Counted from the stretch's first letter, positions 17,075 through 25,132 are shown. The stretch: 64,000 bases of DNA from Thioglobus_B sp964403565 (GCA_964403565.1 CAYOFV010000001.1:17103-81102), one strand, 5' to 3'. Made by a program: numbers and translations. The notes: generated by a model not told the origin, from the letters alone.

Positions 17075-17084
17075 AAATAAAACA

Positions 17085-17720
17085 CTAATCTTTAAATTTA
17101 AACTTTGGCAGACCAAGATTGTAACGCAAAGCCAACATCCTAGAGAAGAAGATAACCAATCCAGTAACTACTGCAGAAATTGTAGGATTTACCTGTAAAT
17201 GCAATAAGTAAATAAATAACAAAGAACCTAGCCAAGCCGCAGTTGCGTATAACGGACTTTTAAATACTAGCGGAGTTTCGTTGCAAAGCACATCTCTAAA
17301 AACACCACCCATAATTCCAGTAGTTACCCCCATAAAACTAGCTACAAGCCATGGAGCTCCTGCCATAAGTGCACTTAGAGTTCCGGCAACAGAAAACGCC
17401 GCAAGACCTGCAGCATCTGGAATTAAAAACAATTTATCTGATATTACTATCAAACGTGCAACAATAAATATAGCAACTGCACTAATGAAAGAAGCTATAA
17501 AGAAAACTTGATCCTTAATCCAAAACACGTCTTGATCAAGTAGCATATCTCTAAGCGATCCACCGCCAAGACCAGTGGTAATGGCAATAATAATTACACC
17601 AAATAAATCGAATTGTTTAAACCCTGCTTTAAGTACGCCAGATGCTGACGACACAACAACTGCCACCAAAGCAATCCAATACAGGCTACTTAACAGCTCG
17701 GAAGTTATTTCAATATTCAA
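17085..17720 (-). CDS. TRIC/UPF0126-family membrane protein (YicG-like)
   Basis: 211 residues with about seven hydrophobic segments in two homologous halves. Each half has the glycine-rich signature: TGLGGGSLRDMLL and TGIMGGVFRDVLC. Prokaryotic TRIC proteins are trimeric cation channels; some are annotated as glycine transporters, and the ion carried here is unknown. It sits 3 bp after the small exported protein and 10 bp before carbonic anhydrase, so a role in ion or pH balance linked to CO2/bicarbonate is possible but unproven. Confidence 0.88.
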   Translation of the reverse strand: MNIEITSELLSSLYWIALVAVVVSSASGVLKAGFKQFDLFGVIIIAITTGLGGGSLRDMLLDQDVFWIKDQVFFIASFISAVAIFIVARLIVISDKLFLIPDAAGLAAFSVAGTLSALMAGAPWLVASFMGVTTGIMGGVFRDVLCNETPLVFKSPLYATAAWLGSLLFIYLLHLQVNPTISAVVTGLVIFFSRMLALRYNLGLPKFKFKD

Positions 17721-17723
17721 TAA

Positions 17724-18098
17724 TTATCTTCCAACTATGGCAATAACGTATCCAGCTCTATTAGTTCTAACTGTTGCAAAAGGCTTGCCTTGTGTATATA
17801 CAGTAAATATTCCTTCTCTTACACCTCTAAACTGCACACCATCACTGTAGTTCATTACATAAACTGGAACCCTTCTGCCTCTTGAACTAACTAATACAGC
17901 CTTTGATTGTTGGCTGAGTTTCTCCAATGCTTTTGCATCAACTGCATCAGACCAAAGGTTTTTTATTATTGATTTATCCAACATCCATGAATGTTTAACT
18001 TGATGTCTCTTTACTGGATTAGCTTGAACGGATTGAACAACAAAAGAAAAGGTAAATACAGCACTTGTAACAAATAAAACAACTTTAGATAGTTTCAT
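17724..18098 (-). CDS. Small exported protein of unknown function
   Basis: 124 residues from the ATG at 18098, which has an AGG-containing RBS; an in-frame ATG at 18113 lacks one. The N-terminus is a signal peptide (KLSKVVLFVTSAVFTFSFVVQSVQA). The mature part has two regions: a basic helix-like segment (SWMLDKSIIKNLWSDAV), then a beta-rich end with VLVSSRGRRVPVYVMNY and FATVRTNRAGYVIAIVG. I recognise no family. It is first in a unit with the TRIC channel and carbonic anhydrase. Confidence 0.65.
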   Translation of the reverse strand: MKLSKVVLFVTSAVFTFSFVVQSVQANPVKRHQVKHSWMLDKSIIKNLWSDAVDAKALEKLSQQSKAVLVSSRGRRVPVYVMNYSDGVQFRGVREGIFTVYTQGKPFATVRTNRAGYVIAIVGR

Positions 18099-18167
18099 AA
18101 TCAAACCTCGCATTTAAAACAGAATGTACTAAGTATATTACCCTTAGAAAAACTAAAAATGCATAAA

Positions 18168-18182
18168 TCTTAAAATTTGCTA
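18168..18182 (+). repeat. 15-bp direct repeat, left side of toxin-antitoxin cassette
   Basis: TCTTAAAATTTGCTA, identical to 18797-18811. The two copies bracket the whole cassette: promoter, antitoxin and toxin. Confidence 0.7.
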
Positions 18183-18257
18183 GGCATATTTGCGCAATAA
18201 ATACACCATTAGCAACTTAACAAATCACAAAAAATAAAAGAAATATTTTTGGTGTGC

Positions 18258-18283
18258 TATAATGTATATACATCAATACATCA
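18258..18283 (+). promoter_or_regulatory. Promoter and operator of the toxin-antitoxin pair
   Basis: Extended -10 TGC-TATAAT (hexamer 18258-18263) overlaps a perfect 12-nt palindrome ATGTATATACAT (18262-18273) and two tandem ATACATCA repeats (18268-18275, 18276-18283). Ribbon-helix-helix antitoxins usually repress their own promoter through such short repeats, so autoregulation is likely. Confidence 0.65.
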
Positions 18284-18298
18284 CATTGGAGAAATACT

Positions 18299-18547
18299 AT
18301 GCATAGAGTCAACTTAACAATCGACGAATCTCTTTACGATCAAGCTCGTGCTCATAGCTTTGTATCCAAAAAATCAGTTTCTCAAATTATGCGAGAAAGC
18401 TTAACCGAATACTTAAACAAAGACACTAAAACAAAAAAACAGGCAGAGTTGGTAATGTCTACAGAGGATGAAAATGAAATTTTAGATATTTTAAAGAATG
18501 ATGAATTTATCTCAGAAGACGAATTCAAAAAACAATTTAATTTATGA
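18299..18547 (+). CDS. Ribbon-helix-helix antitoxin
   Basis: 82 residues. The N-terminal half RVNLTIDESLYDQARAHS, followed by SVSQIMRESLTEYL, has the strand-helix-helix pattern of CopG/ParD-type DNA-binding antitoxins. The acidic C-terminal half (STEDENEILDILKNDEFISEDEFKKQF) is the expected toxin-wrapping segment. It overlaps the toxin by 4 bp (ATGA), giving translational coupling. The cassette has its own promoter with operator repeats and lies between 15-bp direct repeats. The exact antitoxin subfamily is not certain. Confidence 0.85.
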   Translation: MHRVNLTIDESLYDQARAHSFVSKKSVSQIMRESLTEYLNKDTKTKKQAELVMSTEDENEILDILKNDEFISEDEFKKQFNL

Positions 18548-18795
18548 AAATTGTTTATTCAAAGAAATTTATTAAAAAATTCTCAAAACTTGATCAAAAA
18601 CTGCAGAAAAAGATATCAAACGCCATCGACTCTATACCACAAGGTGACATAAAACGACTTATTGGCAAAAGAACACCACCAATCTATCGTCTCAGAGTAT
18701 CAAAATATAGAGTTTTGTTTAACTTAGATGCAAAAAATATAAAAATCTTAACTGTAGATAGTCGTGGCGATGTTTACAAGCACTTAGACGACTGA
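18544..18795 (+). CDS. RelE/ParE-superfamily toxin
   Basis: 83 residues, typical toxin size. The pattern MKIVYSKKFIKKFSKLD, then QKKISNAIDSIPQGDIKRLIGK, YRLRVSKYRVLFNLD and KILTVDSRGDVYKHL matches the RelE/ParE fold, with the R-x-R-x-x-x-Y-R-V-L strand and the C-terminal GDVYK. RelE-type members cut mRNA on the ribosome and ParE-type members poison gyrase; sequence alone does not decide, though the R-x-G-D-V-Y-K end is common in RelE-like YafQ/RelE2 proteins. It appears intact. Confidence 0.87.
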   Translation: MKIVYSKKFIKKFSKLDQKLQKKISNAIDSIPQGDIKRLIGKRTPPIYRLRVSKYRVLFNLDAKNIKILTVDSRGDVYKHLDD

Positions 18796-18796
18796 T

Positions 18797-18811
18797 TCTT
18801 AAAATTTGCTA
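18797..18811 (+). repeat. 15-bp direct repeat, right side of toxin-antitoxin cassette
   Basis: TCTTAAAATTTGCTA, one base after the toxin stop and identical to 18168-18182. It overlaps a weak hairpin (TAAAATTT / AAATTTTA, 18800-18818) followed by GATTTTTA, which may end the toxin-antitoxin transcript. Confidence 0.7.
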
Positions 18812-18951
18812 AATTTTAGATTTTTATAACTAAATTTAACAAAATAATAACAAAAACTGCTTATTTTTGCCAAAAAAACACCATTTTTTGGATATAAATT
18901 GAGTAATTTTAAGAGAATTATCATTAATTATAAATATTTTCTAATTCTTTA

Positions 18952-19959
18952 TTAATCTGTTAAAAAATCATTAGCAACAAGAGCTAAAAGAAAAATATCA
19001 AATAACCAGACAAATATCATAAAAAATGCTAATACAGTCCATATTTTTGATCCTTTATATAATCTTGCCGCATTGAACATAGCAACCAACCAAGTAATAG
19101 CATAGACGACATACGTAGTTGTAATAATGCCTTTTGTTGAATGCTCTTCAGCTTGAGCAATAATAATAAAAGCCACAAGTCTAGCAAGAACTCCAAAAAG
19201 CCAATATGTCTTGGCTAAACCAAATTCACCATATATAAATTTACTAAAATAATTGGCAGTTTTATTATTGGGCATATTGTCTAGTATTTTTTTTAACTTT
19301 TTTCTATCTAAAGACATATTGGTGCTATTGATTGCATCTATTTTATATTTTTTGCTTTTGCATAACAATCGATCCAAGATTTTTTCAAAATGATTTTCTG
19401 TCTTGTCAAATAGTCTTTTATATCTGTATAAAAAAAATATATCTTTATTTACTTTATTTAAGCATAGTTCTAATTTAGGCATTAAATAATGTTTTGTTGT
19501 TGTTTCTAACAGTTGCAAATAAAGGTCTGATGACATATTGCGATAATTTAATTTTGTATGCTTTGGATTTAATGCAAATGGAAAAATATCTAGAATTAAA
19601 AAACCATTCTTACAAAACAGATCGAGCATAATTTGTTTTTGTTTGTATGCTTCTTCAGGTTTTTCTATTGTTTGCCCAGTATGAAGAAACACTTCCAAAT
19701 CATTAAAATGAAAAAATGCGCTTGGAGGTGTGTCTGCATTGTAAATATAATTCTCAAGATTGCCAAACAATGGAGATTCTGAAATCATTACAATCTTTAA
19801 ATCATCAACCCTATTAAATTGCCCTGTCCAAAGTTTTTCTGTGACACTAAAAGCATGTTTTAGATATTTTTCATCATTGTCAAAAAACTCAAGAATATTT
19901 TGTTCTTGATAAACTATTTTTAATACTTCTGCAATTGGGTGCCATTGTAGTGTTTGCAT
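18952..19959 (-). CDS. Unknown protein: possible UDG-like domain fused to a membrane domain
   Basis: 335 residues, not securely recognised. The N-terminal two-thirds are soluble. The order IVMISESP (56-63), FFHF, then a gap and GFLILDIFPFALN (119-131) recalls the fold-plan of uracil-DNA-glycosylase-superfamily hypothetical proteins, whose GESPP loop replaces the classic GxDPY. This is a resemblance only. The C-terminal third has three membrane spans (about 242-259, 270-290, 305-328). Its LAKTYWLFGVL and YKGSKIWTVLA segments look like a recurrent proteobacterial membrane module. The gene is single, with a 126-bp inverted repeat upstream. Confidence 0.5.
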   Translation of the reverse strand: MQTLQWHPIAEVLKIVYQEQNILEFFDNDEKYLKHAFSVTEKLWTGQFNRVDDLKIVMISESPLFGNLENYIYNADTPPSAFFHFNDLEVFLHTGQTIEKPEEAYKQKQIMLDLFCKNGFLILDIFPFALNPKHTKLNYRNMSSDLYLQLLETTTKHYLMPKLELCLNKVNKDIFFLYRYKRLFDKTENHFEKILDRLLCKSKKYKIDAINSTNMSLDRKKLKKILDNMPNNKTANYFSKFIYGEFGLAKTYWLFGVLARLVAFIIIAQAEEHSTKGIITTTYVVYAITWLVAMFNAARLYKGSKIWTVLAFFMIFVWLFDIFLLALVANDFLTD

Positions 19960-20066
19960 TTTCTCAGCCTCTCTAAAAGGACTCCATCCTTTTTTTAAAT
20001 AAAATCAGAAAAAGATAGCGACACTTTTAATTTACTATTTATAAGTCAAATTGTATATCAATACTA

Positions 20067-20192
20067 AAATAAGTGGTAATTTTTGCCAAAGTCGAGGCGT
20101 AAGGAATTTGAAAAGGCAGGAGCTTACAACTAGTAAGTGACTGTTTTTGAGAATTTCGACAACAAAGCCTTTGGCAGAAAGTACCCTTATTT
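20067..20192. repeat. 126-bp inverted-repeat element behind grxC
   Basis: Outer arms AAATAAG...GCCAAAG (20067-20091) and the inverse (20169-20192) match at roughly 20 of 24 positions. Inner arms continue imperfectly to CTTAC/GTAAG around an AACTA loop. It starts 3 nt after the grxC stop, so it can also end the leuB-grxC transcript. The arms hold too many mismatches for a simple terminator and the size fits a MITE or REP-type element. Confidence 0.6.
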
Positions 20193-20195
20193 TAT

Positions 20196-20435
20196 TTAGT
20201 CGAAGAAGCCATCCATGTGGAGTTCCGTGAGATCACTAAACCCACCAATATGCTTACCATCAATTGTAATTTGTGGCACCATGCGTGCACCATTAGTAAC
20301 TTTAGAAAATTCAGCTAACAATGAGCGATCTTCATCAATCATTTTTTGCTCAAACGGCAGATTCCACTTGGTTAAAAGCTCTTTGGTTTTAACGCAAATT
20401 GGGCAAGAGTGAGTTGAGTAAACTACGATATCCAT
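20196..20435 (-). CDS. grxC: Glutaredoxin 3
   Basis: 79 residues, a single thioredoxin-fold domain. The active site is C11-P-I-C14 (usually CPYC), followed by MVPQITIDGKHIGGFSDL with the cis-Pro and glutathione-binding GG. It reduces protein disulfides and glutathionylated proteins in the cytosol. The gene starts 2 bp after the leuB stop, so the two are co-transcribed; the pairing with leuB has no obvious functional reason. No signal peptide. Confidence 0.93.
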   Translation of the reverse strand: MDIVVYSTHSCPICVKTKELLTKWNLPFEQKMIDEDRSLLAEFSKVTNGARMVPQITIDGKHIGGFSDLTELHMDGFFD

Positions 20436-20437
20436 AA

Positions 20438-21511
20438 TTAACCTTGTAAGGCTTTAACCACTAGATCGCCCATTTCACTAGTACCAACCACTGTATCACC
20501 TTCTGCAGCAATATCTTGCGTGCGGTAACCTTGATCTAGAACGGTGTTAACTGCTGAGTCAATCTTATCTGCTAAGTCTGCTTGATTTAATGAATATCTA
20601 AGCATCATTGAAACTGAAAGAATAGTAGCAAGTGGGTTGGCTAGATCTTGTCCGGCAATATCAGGAGCAGAGCCGTGAATCGGCTCATACATGCCATAGC
20701 CATCTTTATTAAGTGACGCACTTGGTAGCATACCAATTGATCCTGTAAGCATTGCTGCACAGTCTGACAATACATCACCAAAGAGGTTAGAAGTAACCAT
20801 TACATCAAACTGTTTTGGTGCACGCACTAGCTGCATTGCCGCGTTATCAACATACATATGTGAAAGTTTAACATCTGGATAATCTTTTGCCACGCGCTCC
20901 ATAGTATCGCGCCACAGTTCACACACTTCCAATACATTGGCTTTGTCTACAGAACAAACGCGTTTATTGCGCTTTTGTGCGATTTGGAATGCGCTATGGC
21001 CAATACGCTCAATTTCAGATTCGTAATATGTTGCAGTATTAAATCCATACTTTTGACCATCACGCTCTTCAACACCACGTGGTTGACCAAAATAAATACC
21101 AGCTACAAGTTCACGCACGATCATTAAATCAAGACCAGAAACCACTTCTTCTTTAAGTGTTGATGCGCTAGCAAGCTGTGGGTAAAGTATTGCTGGACGT
21201 AAATTAGAGAATAAATCCATCTCTGCACGTAAACCTAGAAGTCCACGCTCAGGACGAAGATCACGCTCTAGAGCTTCCCACTCATAACCGCCAACAGCAC
21301 CAAGTAGAATTGAATCACACTTGTGTGCTTCGTCAAGTGTAGCCTGTGGCAGGGGAGATCCAGTCTCGTCATAAGCAGTACCGCCAATTAAACCATGAAC
21401 AAGCTCCATACCTAAATTCTCATTCTCGTTTAGGTAATCAATAACTTTAAGCGCCTGCGCTACAATCTCTTGTCCAATGCCGTCACCTGGCAATACTAAT
21501 ACTTTTGACAT
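20438..21511 (-). CDS. leuB: 3-isopropylmalate dehydrogenase
   Basis: Third step of leucine synthesis; NAD-dependent oxidative decarboxylation. I start at the ATG at 21511 (MSKVLVLPGDGIGQE, 357 residues), since the extra 10 residues upstream are not family-like. Signatures: ELVAGIYFGQPRG, the dimer-interface NAAMQLVRAP segment, TSNLFGDVLSDCAAMLTGSIGMLPSA and EPIHGSAPDIAGQ. The leuC and leuD partners are not in the window. It is followed by grxC. Confidence 0.96.
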   Translation of the reverse strand: MSKVLVLPGDGIGQEIVAQALKVIDYLNENENLGMELVHGLIGGTAYDETGSPLPQATLDEAHKCDSILLGAVGGYEWEALERDLRPERGLLGLRAEMDLFSNLRPAILYPQLASASTLKEEVVSGLDLMIVRELVAGIYFGQPRGVEERDGQKYGFNTATYYESEIERIGHSAFQIAQKRNKRVCSVDKANVLEVCELWRDTMERVAKDYPDVKLSHMYVDNAAMQLVRAPKQFDVMVTSNLFGDVLSDCAAMLTGSIGMLPSASLNKDGYGMYEPIHGSAPDIAGQDLANPLATILSVSMMLRYSLNQADLADKIDSAVNTVLDQGYRTQDIAAEGDTVVGTSEMGDLVVKALQG

Positions 21512-21586
21512 CTTTATATTTGTATGTGAATTTAAAAGCAACTATTTTACTAGAGTCTAGCAAGAAATATTTTTGTTATTAAAACA

Positions 21587-21606
21587 GGGAAGGGCTTGCC
21601 TTACCC
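21587..21606 (-). terminator. Terminator behind the rubredoxin gene
   Basis: On the minus strand GGGTAAGG pairs with CCTTCCC across a CAAGC loop, followed by TGTTTTAAT. It starts 4 nt after the rubredoxin stop. Confidence 0.65.
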
Positions 21607-21610
21607 GATA

Positions 21611-21781
21611 TTAAATTTCGATCATTTCAAATTGATCTTTAGTTGCTCCACAGTCTGGACAAACCCAATCTTGGGGTATGTCCTCCCAACGAGTACAAGG
21701 CTCAATACCATGTGCAGTATCGCCTAAATACTCATCATAAACCCAGTCACAAACAATGCATCTATATTTTTTATATTTCAT
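21611..21781 (-). CDS. Rubredoxin
   Basis: 56 residues, read directly from the minus strand (start ATG at 21781, stop TAA at 21611-21613). Both iron-binding knuckles are present: C8-I-V-C11 and C41-P-D-C44, with the standard WED-PQDWVCPDCG pattern. It is a small cytosolic one-iron electron carrier. The gene lies between leuB and a 2-Cys peroxiredoxin and has its own terminator, so it may serve peroxide or oxygen detoxification, or an alkane- or sulfur-linked electron path. The partner reductase is not visible. Confidence 0.95.
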   Translation of the reverse strand: MKYKKYRCIVCDWVYDEYLGDTAHGIEPCTRWEDIPQDWVCPDCGATKDQFEMIEI

Positions 21782-21799
21782 AATTGCAATTCTGAAAAT

Positions 21800-21827
21800 A
21801 AAAAAGGGAGTAAAAACTCCCTTTTTT
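21800..21827. terminator. Bidirectional terminator behind the peroxiredoxin gene
   Basis: GGGAGT-AAAA-ACTCCC hairpin flanked by A-run and T-run, between the peroxiredoxin stop and the rubredoxin start (both minus strand). Confidence 0.85.
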
Positions 21828-21849
21828 AGTTAATACTTACCAATACTAA

Positions 21850-22449
21850 TTATAGTTCGTCAGCATGTTTTGTTAGATAGTCAGCAACACCTGCTGGCGT
21901 GTCTTTCATGCCTTCATCGCCTTTGTTCCAACCTGCTGGACAAACCTCACCATTTTCAGTATGGAAGTCTAGCGCATCTACCATACGTAGCATTTCATCA
22001 ACGTTTCTACCTAGTGGTAAATCATTTACCACTTGATGACGCACATCAAAATTTTCATCAATTAAGAATGATGCACGCAGTGCAACGCCATCTGGATGCA
22101 TAATGCCATATGCCTCACCAATTGCGTGATCAACATCTGCAACTAATGGGAAATCAATAGCACCAAGACCACCATCATTAATTGCTGTATTTCTCCAAGC
22201 ATTGTGTGTGAATTGTGAATCAATTGAAACACCAACTACCTCAACACCCTTTTCAGCAAACTGACTTGCACGGTGATGATGCGCTAGAATTTCTGAAGGA
22301 CAAACAAAAGTAAAATCAAGTGGGTAGAAGAATAACATAATCTTTTTACCCTTAAGGCTAGATAGTTGAAATTCATCTACAATTGTGCCATCTGCCAGTA
22401 CTGCAGCAGCAGTGAAATCTGGTGCTTGTTTTGTTACTAAAACGCTCAT
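21850..22449 (-). CDS. Typical 2-Cys peroxiredoxin (AhpC/Tsa family)
   Basis: Thiol peroxidase reducing H2O2 and organic peroxides. I start at the ATG at 22449 (MSVLVTKQAPDF, 199 residues), preceded by a GGAGAGAAA RBS; the longer frame adds 11 residues unlike the family. The peroxidatic Cys C50 is in FYPLDFTFVCPSE and the resolving Cys is in GEVCPAGW near residue 170. The catalytic T and R of the family (FTFVC and a later R) are kept. No AhpF gene is adjacent, so thioredoxin or the nearby glutaredoxin may reduce it. Confidence 0.94.
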   Translation of the reverse strand: MSVLVTKQAPDFTAAAVLADGTIVDEFQLSSLKGKKIMLFFYPLDFTFVCPSEILAHHHRASQFAEKGVEVVGVSIDSQFTHNAWRNTAINDGGLGAIDFPLVADVDHAIGEAYGIMHPDGVALRASFLIDENFDVRHQVVNDLPLGRNVDEMLRMVDALDFHTENGEVCPAGWNKGDEGMKDTPAGVADYLTKHADEL

Positions 22450-22579
22450 TTTCTCTCCAAATAAATTATTAAATAAACCCATAGATTATACAACTGCTTT
22501 TATTTATAAATCTTATAAAAAATAAGGGTTTAGCACTGACTAGCTAGAACATTAGCAAATACTCAAGTAAAATGGGCGC

Positions 22580-23968
22580 ATGCTGAAAATATACAACACA
22601 TTAACCAAACAAAAAGAGGTGTTTCATCCAATAAATCCTGAGCAGGTTGGGATTTATGTTTGCGGTATGACAGTTTATGACTATTGTCATATGGGGCATG
22701 CACGAGTATTGGTGATGTTTGATGTTATAACTCGACATTTGCGCCGTCAATTTCCGCGTGTTGAGTATGTGCGCAATATTACTGATATTGACGACAAAAT
22801 TATTGCCAGAGCGGTTGAAAACAAAGAAGACATCTATAGTCTAACCAATCGTTTTATTGATGCAATGCACGAAGATGAGCGTGCGCTAGGAGTTTTGGAG
22901 CCTGACACAGAGCCAAGAGCTACAGATTCAATTGATCAAATGTTCTACATGATCGAATCTTTAATTGAAAAAGGTATTGCTTATCAAGGCAAAAATGGCG
23001 ATGTGTACTATTCAGTACGAGACTTTCCTAACTACGGCAAACTTAGTGGCAAAAATCTTGATGAACTTGAAGCAGGTGCTAGAGTTGATGTTGAGAGCGA
23101 TAAAAAAGACCCGCTAGATTTTGTATTGTGGAAGATGGCAAAACCTTCTGAACCAAGTTGGTCTTCACCTTGGGGTGAAGGACGCCCAGGATGGCATATT
23201 GAATGCTCTGCTATGTCGTGTCATCATCTTGGCAATCATTTTGATATTCACGGTGGCGGTATGGATCTAACCTTCCCGCACCATGAAAATGAAATTGCAC
23301 AATCTGAAGGCGCCAATGACACCAAATTTGTTAATACTTGGATGCATGTTGGATTCGTTAATATTAATGATGAAAAAATGTCTAAATCGCTTAATAACTT
23401 TTTTACCATTCGTGGAGTATTAGAAAGTTATGATGGCGAAACATTGCGTTACTTTATTATGAGTTCGCATTATCGTTCACCACTTAATTTCTCGGACGAA
23501 AACCTCAACAATGCAAAAACTGCATTAACGCGCTTATACACAGCAATACGCGGATTAGGTGCTAGTGACACGGCAATGGATGAAGTATCGCAACGATTTG
23601 ACTTTGAAAAGCGTTTCAACGCAGCGCTTAATGATGACTTCAACACACCAATTGCCTTAAGCATTTTATTTGAACTTGCAAAAGCTGTTAACTCCGCTAG
23701 AAGCGAAGATGTTGATCTTGCCAACGCATTAGCGCAACTACTGATTAAACTTGGTGACTATGTTGGAATTCTGCAAACTGATGCTGATGAGTTTTTAACT
23801 CAGGGTGTTGATTTGTCTGATAAAGAAATCAATGAAAAGATCGCTATTCGCAATGAAGCACGAGCCAATAAAGACTTTGCCTTATCTGATAAGATTAGAG
23901 ATGAGCTCACCGAGCAAGGGATTGTTTTAGAGGATAGTGGATCAGGCACTACTTGGCGCCGCAAGTAA
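22580..23968 (+). CDS. cysS: Cysteinyl-tRNA synthetase
   Basis: Class I aminoacyl-tRNA synthetase, 462 residues (E. coli 461). Signatures: YVCGMTVYDYCHMGHAR with the zinc Cys and the HIGH-type HMGH motif; GWHIECSAM with the second zinc Cys; the zinc His pair in FPHHENEIAQSE; and KMSKS. The C-terminal tRNA-binding part is complete. It is followed after 16 bp by the YrfG-type nucleotidase gene. Confidence 0.97.
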   Translation: MLKIYNTLTKQKEVFHPINPEQVGIYVCGMTVYDYCHMGHARVLVMFDVITRHLRRQFPRVEYVRNITDIDDKIIARAVENKEDIYSLTNRFIDAMHEDERALGVLEPDTEPRATDSIDQMFYMIESLIEKGIAYQGKNGDVYYSVRDFPNYGKLSGKNLDELEAGARVDVESDKKDPLDFVLWKMAKPSEPSWSSPWGEGRPGWHIECSAMSCHHLGNHFDIHGGGMDLTFPHHENEIAQSEGANDTKFVNTWMHVGFVNINDEKMSKSLNNFFTIRGVLESYDGETLRYFIMSSHYRSPLNFSDENLNNAKTALTRLYTAIRGLGASDTAMDEVSQRFDFEKRFNAALNDDFNTPIALSILFELAKAVNSARSEDVDLANALAQLLIKLGDYVGILQTDADEFLTQGVDLSDKEINEKIAIRNEARANKDFALSDKIRDELTEQGIVLEDSGSGTTWRRK

Positions 23969-23984
23969 CTAATACGTTACATCT

Positions 23985-24656
23985 ATGAGCAAAGTTATAA
24001 ACTGGGAAAGTATTGATACCATACTGCTAGATATGGATGGGACTCTGCTTGATCTTAACTTTGATCTGCACTTTTGGATGGAATACTTGCCACTGGTATT
24101 TGCCAATAAACACAACATGACTCATGAAGAGTCAAAAGATCATATTCATCCAATTTTGCGCGCTGAAGAAGGCAAATTGCATTGGTATTGCTTGGATTAC
24201 TGGCAAAAGGTTTTTAAACTAGATATTGCACAACTTAAAGAAGATGTATCGCACCTTATTCAGATTCATCCGTTTGTATTAGAATTCCTTAGCCAGGCAA
24301 AAGAACATAATAAACGTATATTTTTAGTTACTAATGCTCATCGAAAAACCATTGAGTTAAAAATGCGAGTAACTAATTTAGATGAATATTTTGATAAAGT
24401 TATTTCATCACATGATTATGACATTGCCAAAGAAGATCAGGGTTTTTGGCATAAACTTGATGAGCAAATTAATCTAGACAAGAAAAAAAGTGTATTTTTT
24501 GATGATTCTTTAGCAGTGCTTAATTCTGCAAAAAAATACGGTATAGGCAATATTGTTGCTATTAGCAAGCCGAGCTCAAAAATTGAAAATAAAGAAATTG
24601 AAGGTTTTACTAATATAGAAAACTTTGATTTAGCAACCCCGGTAAAACCGCATTAA
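23985..24656 (+). CDS. yrfG: GMP/IMP nucleotidase of the HAD family (YrfG-like)
   Basis: 223 residues. HAD motif I is D16-M-D18-G-T; motif II is TNAH; motif III includes the KED segment; motif IV is FFDDSLAVL. The extended N-terminal sequence, with LDLNFDLHFWMEYLP after motif I and HWYCLDYW in the cap, is the pattern of E. coli YrfG, which dephosphorylates GMP and IMP. It probably forms an operon with cysS and ends at a strong terminator. Confidence 0.88.
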   Translation: MSKVINWESIDTILLDMDGTLLDLNFDLHFWMEYLPLVFANKHNMTHEESKDHIHPILRAEEGKLHWYCLDYWQKVFKLDIAQLKEDVSHLIQIHPFVLEFLSQAKEHNKRIFLVTNAHRKTIELKMRVTNLDEYFDKVISSHDYDIAKEDQGFWHKLDEQINLDKKKSVFFDDSLAVLNSAKKYGIGNIVAISKPSSKIENKEIEGFTNIENFDLATPVKPH

Positions 24657-24680
24657 AAAAGCCCGCAACAGCGGGCTTTC
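24655..24680. terminator. Bidirectional terminator between yrfG and the SCP2 gene
   Basis: AAAAAA-GCCCGC-AACA-GCGGGC-TTTC between two convergent genes. Confidence 0.88.
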
Positions 24681-24702
24681 GTATAAGATTTATCTATGGA
24701 AA

Positions 24703-25107
24703 TTACTCACCACCGATAGCACTCATTAGCGCAAAGCTCTTTACAAATGGGTTTGCCATTCTAGGGTCTTTAATCATAGCTGCGAAGTCGCCCTTCTCAA
24801 ACTTTAATTTACCCATAGTTACTGCCATACCCATAGAACCCATACCTAAAGGCTTATCGATCCATTTCATCCAGTTTTTCTTATCAGCGCGCATATCCCA
24901 ATCAACATCAGTGCCGTCGTAATCACCAGCATGTGTACACTCGCCATTTTCTACAACAAAAATACCTGTTGGTGTGCCATCGCCTTTAAAGCCGCAAGCG
25001 ATTGTTGAAGAAAAGTTAATTTCTGCCAATTTACCACGAACTTCATCTGAACCATTCCAAGCATCTTTTAGTTGATTCATCCACTCGTCTGAAAACAATA
25101 CTGCCAT
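24703..25107 (-). CDS. SCP2 sterol-transfer-domain protein
   Basis: 134 residues forming one SCP2-like domain. The N-terminal FSDEWMNQLKDAWN, then ADYDGTDVDWDM-type acidic loop, and the C-terminal GMGMAV..KLKFEKGDFAAMIKDPRMANPFVKSF pattern match bacterial SCP2 proteins (paraphrased from visible segments DYDGTDVDWDM and TMGKLKFEKGD). Such proteins bind lipids or other hydrophobic ligands; the ligand here is unknown. No signal peptide. Single gene with its own terminator and a palindrome-rich upstream region. Confidence 0.85.
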   Translation of the reverse strand: MAVLFSDEWMNQLKDAWNGSDEVRGKLAEINFSSTIACGFKGDGTPTGIFVVENGECTHAGDYDGTDVDWDMRADKKNWMKWIDKPLGMGSMGMAVTMGKLKFEKGDFAAMIKDPRMANPFVKSFALMSAIGGE

Positions 25108-25132
25108 ATTTATCTCCTATAAATGTAGTATT

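Noticed and set aside
18870..18891. CCAAAAAA / TTTTTTGG hairpin as a separate regulatory element
   Set aside because: Short A/T hairpin in AT-rich DNA; at best a weak terminator for the minus-strand gene at 18952.
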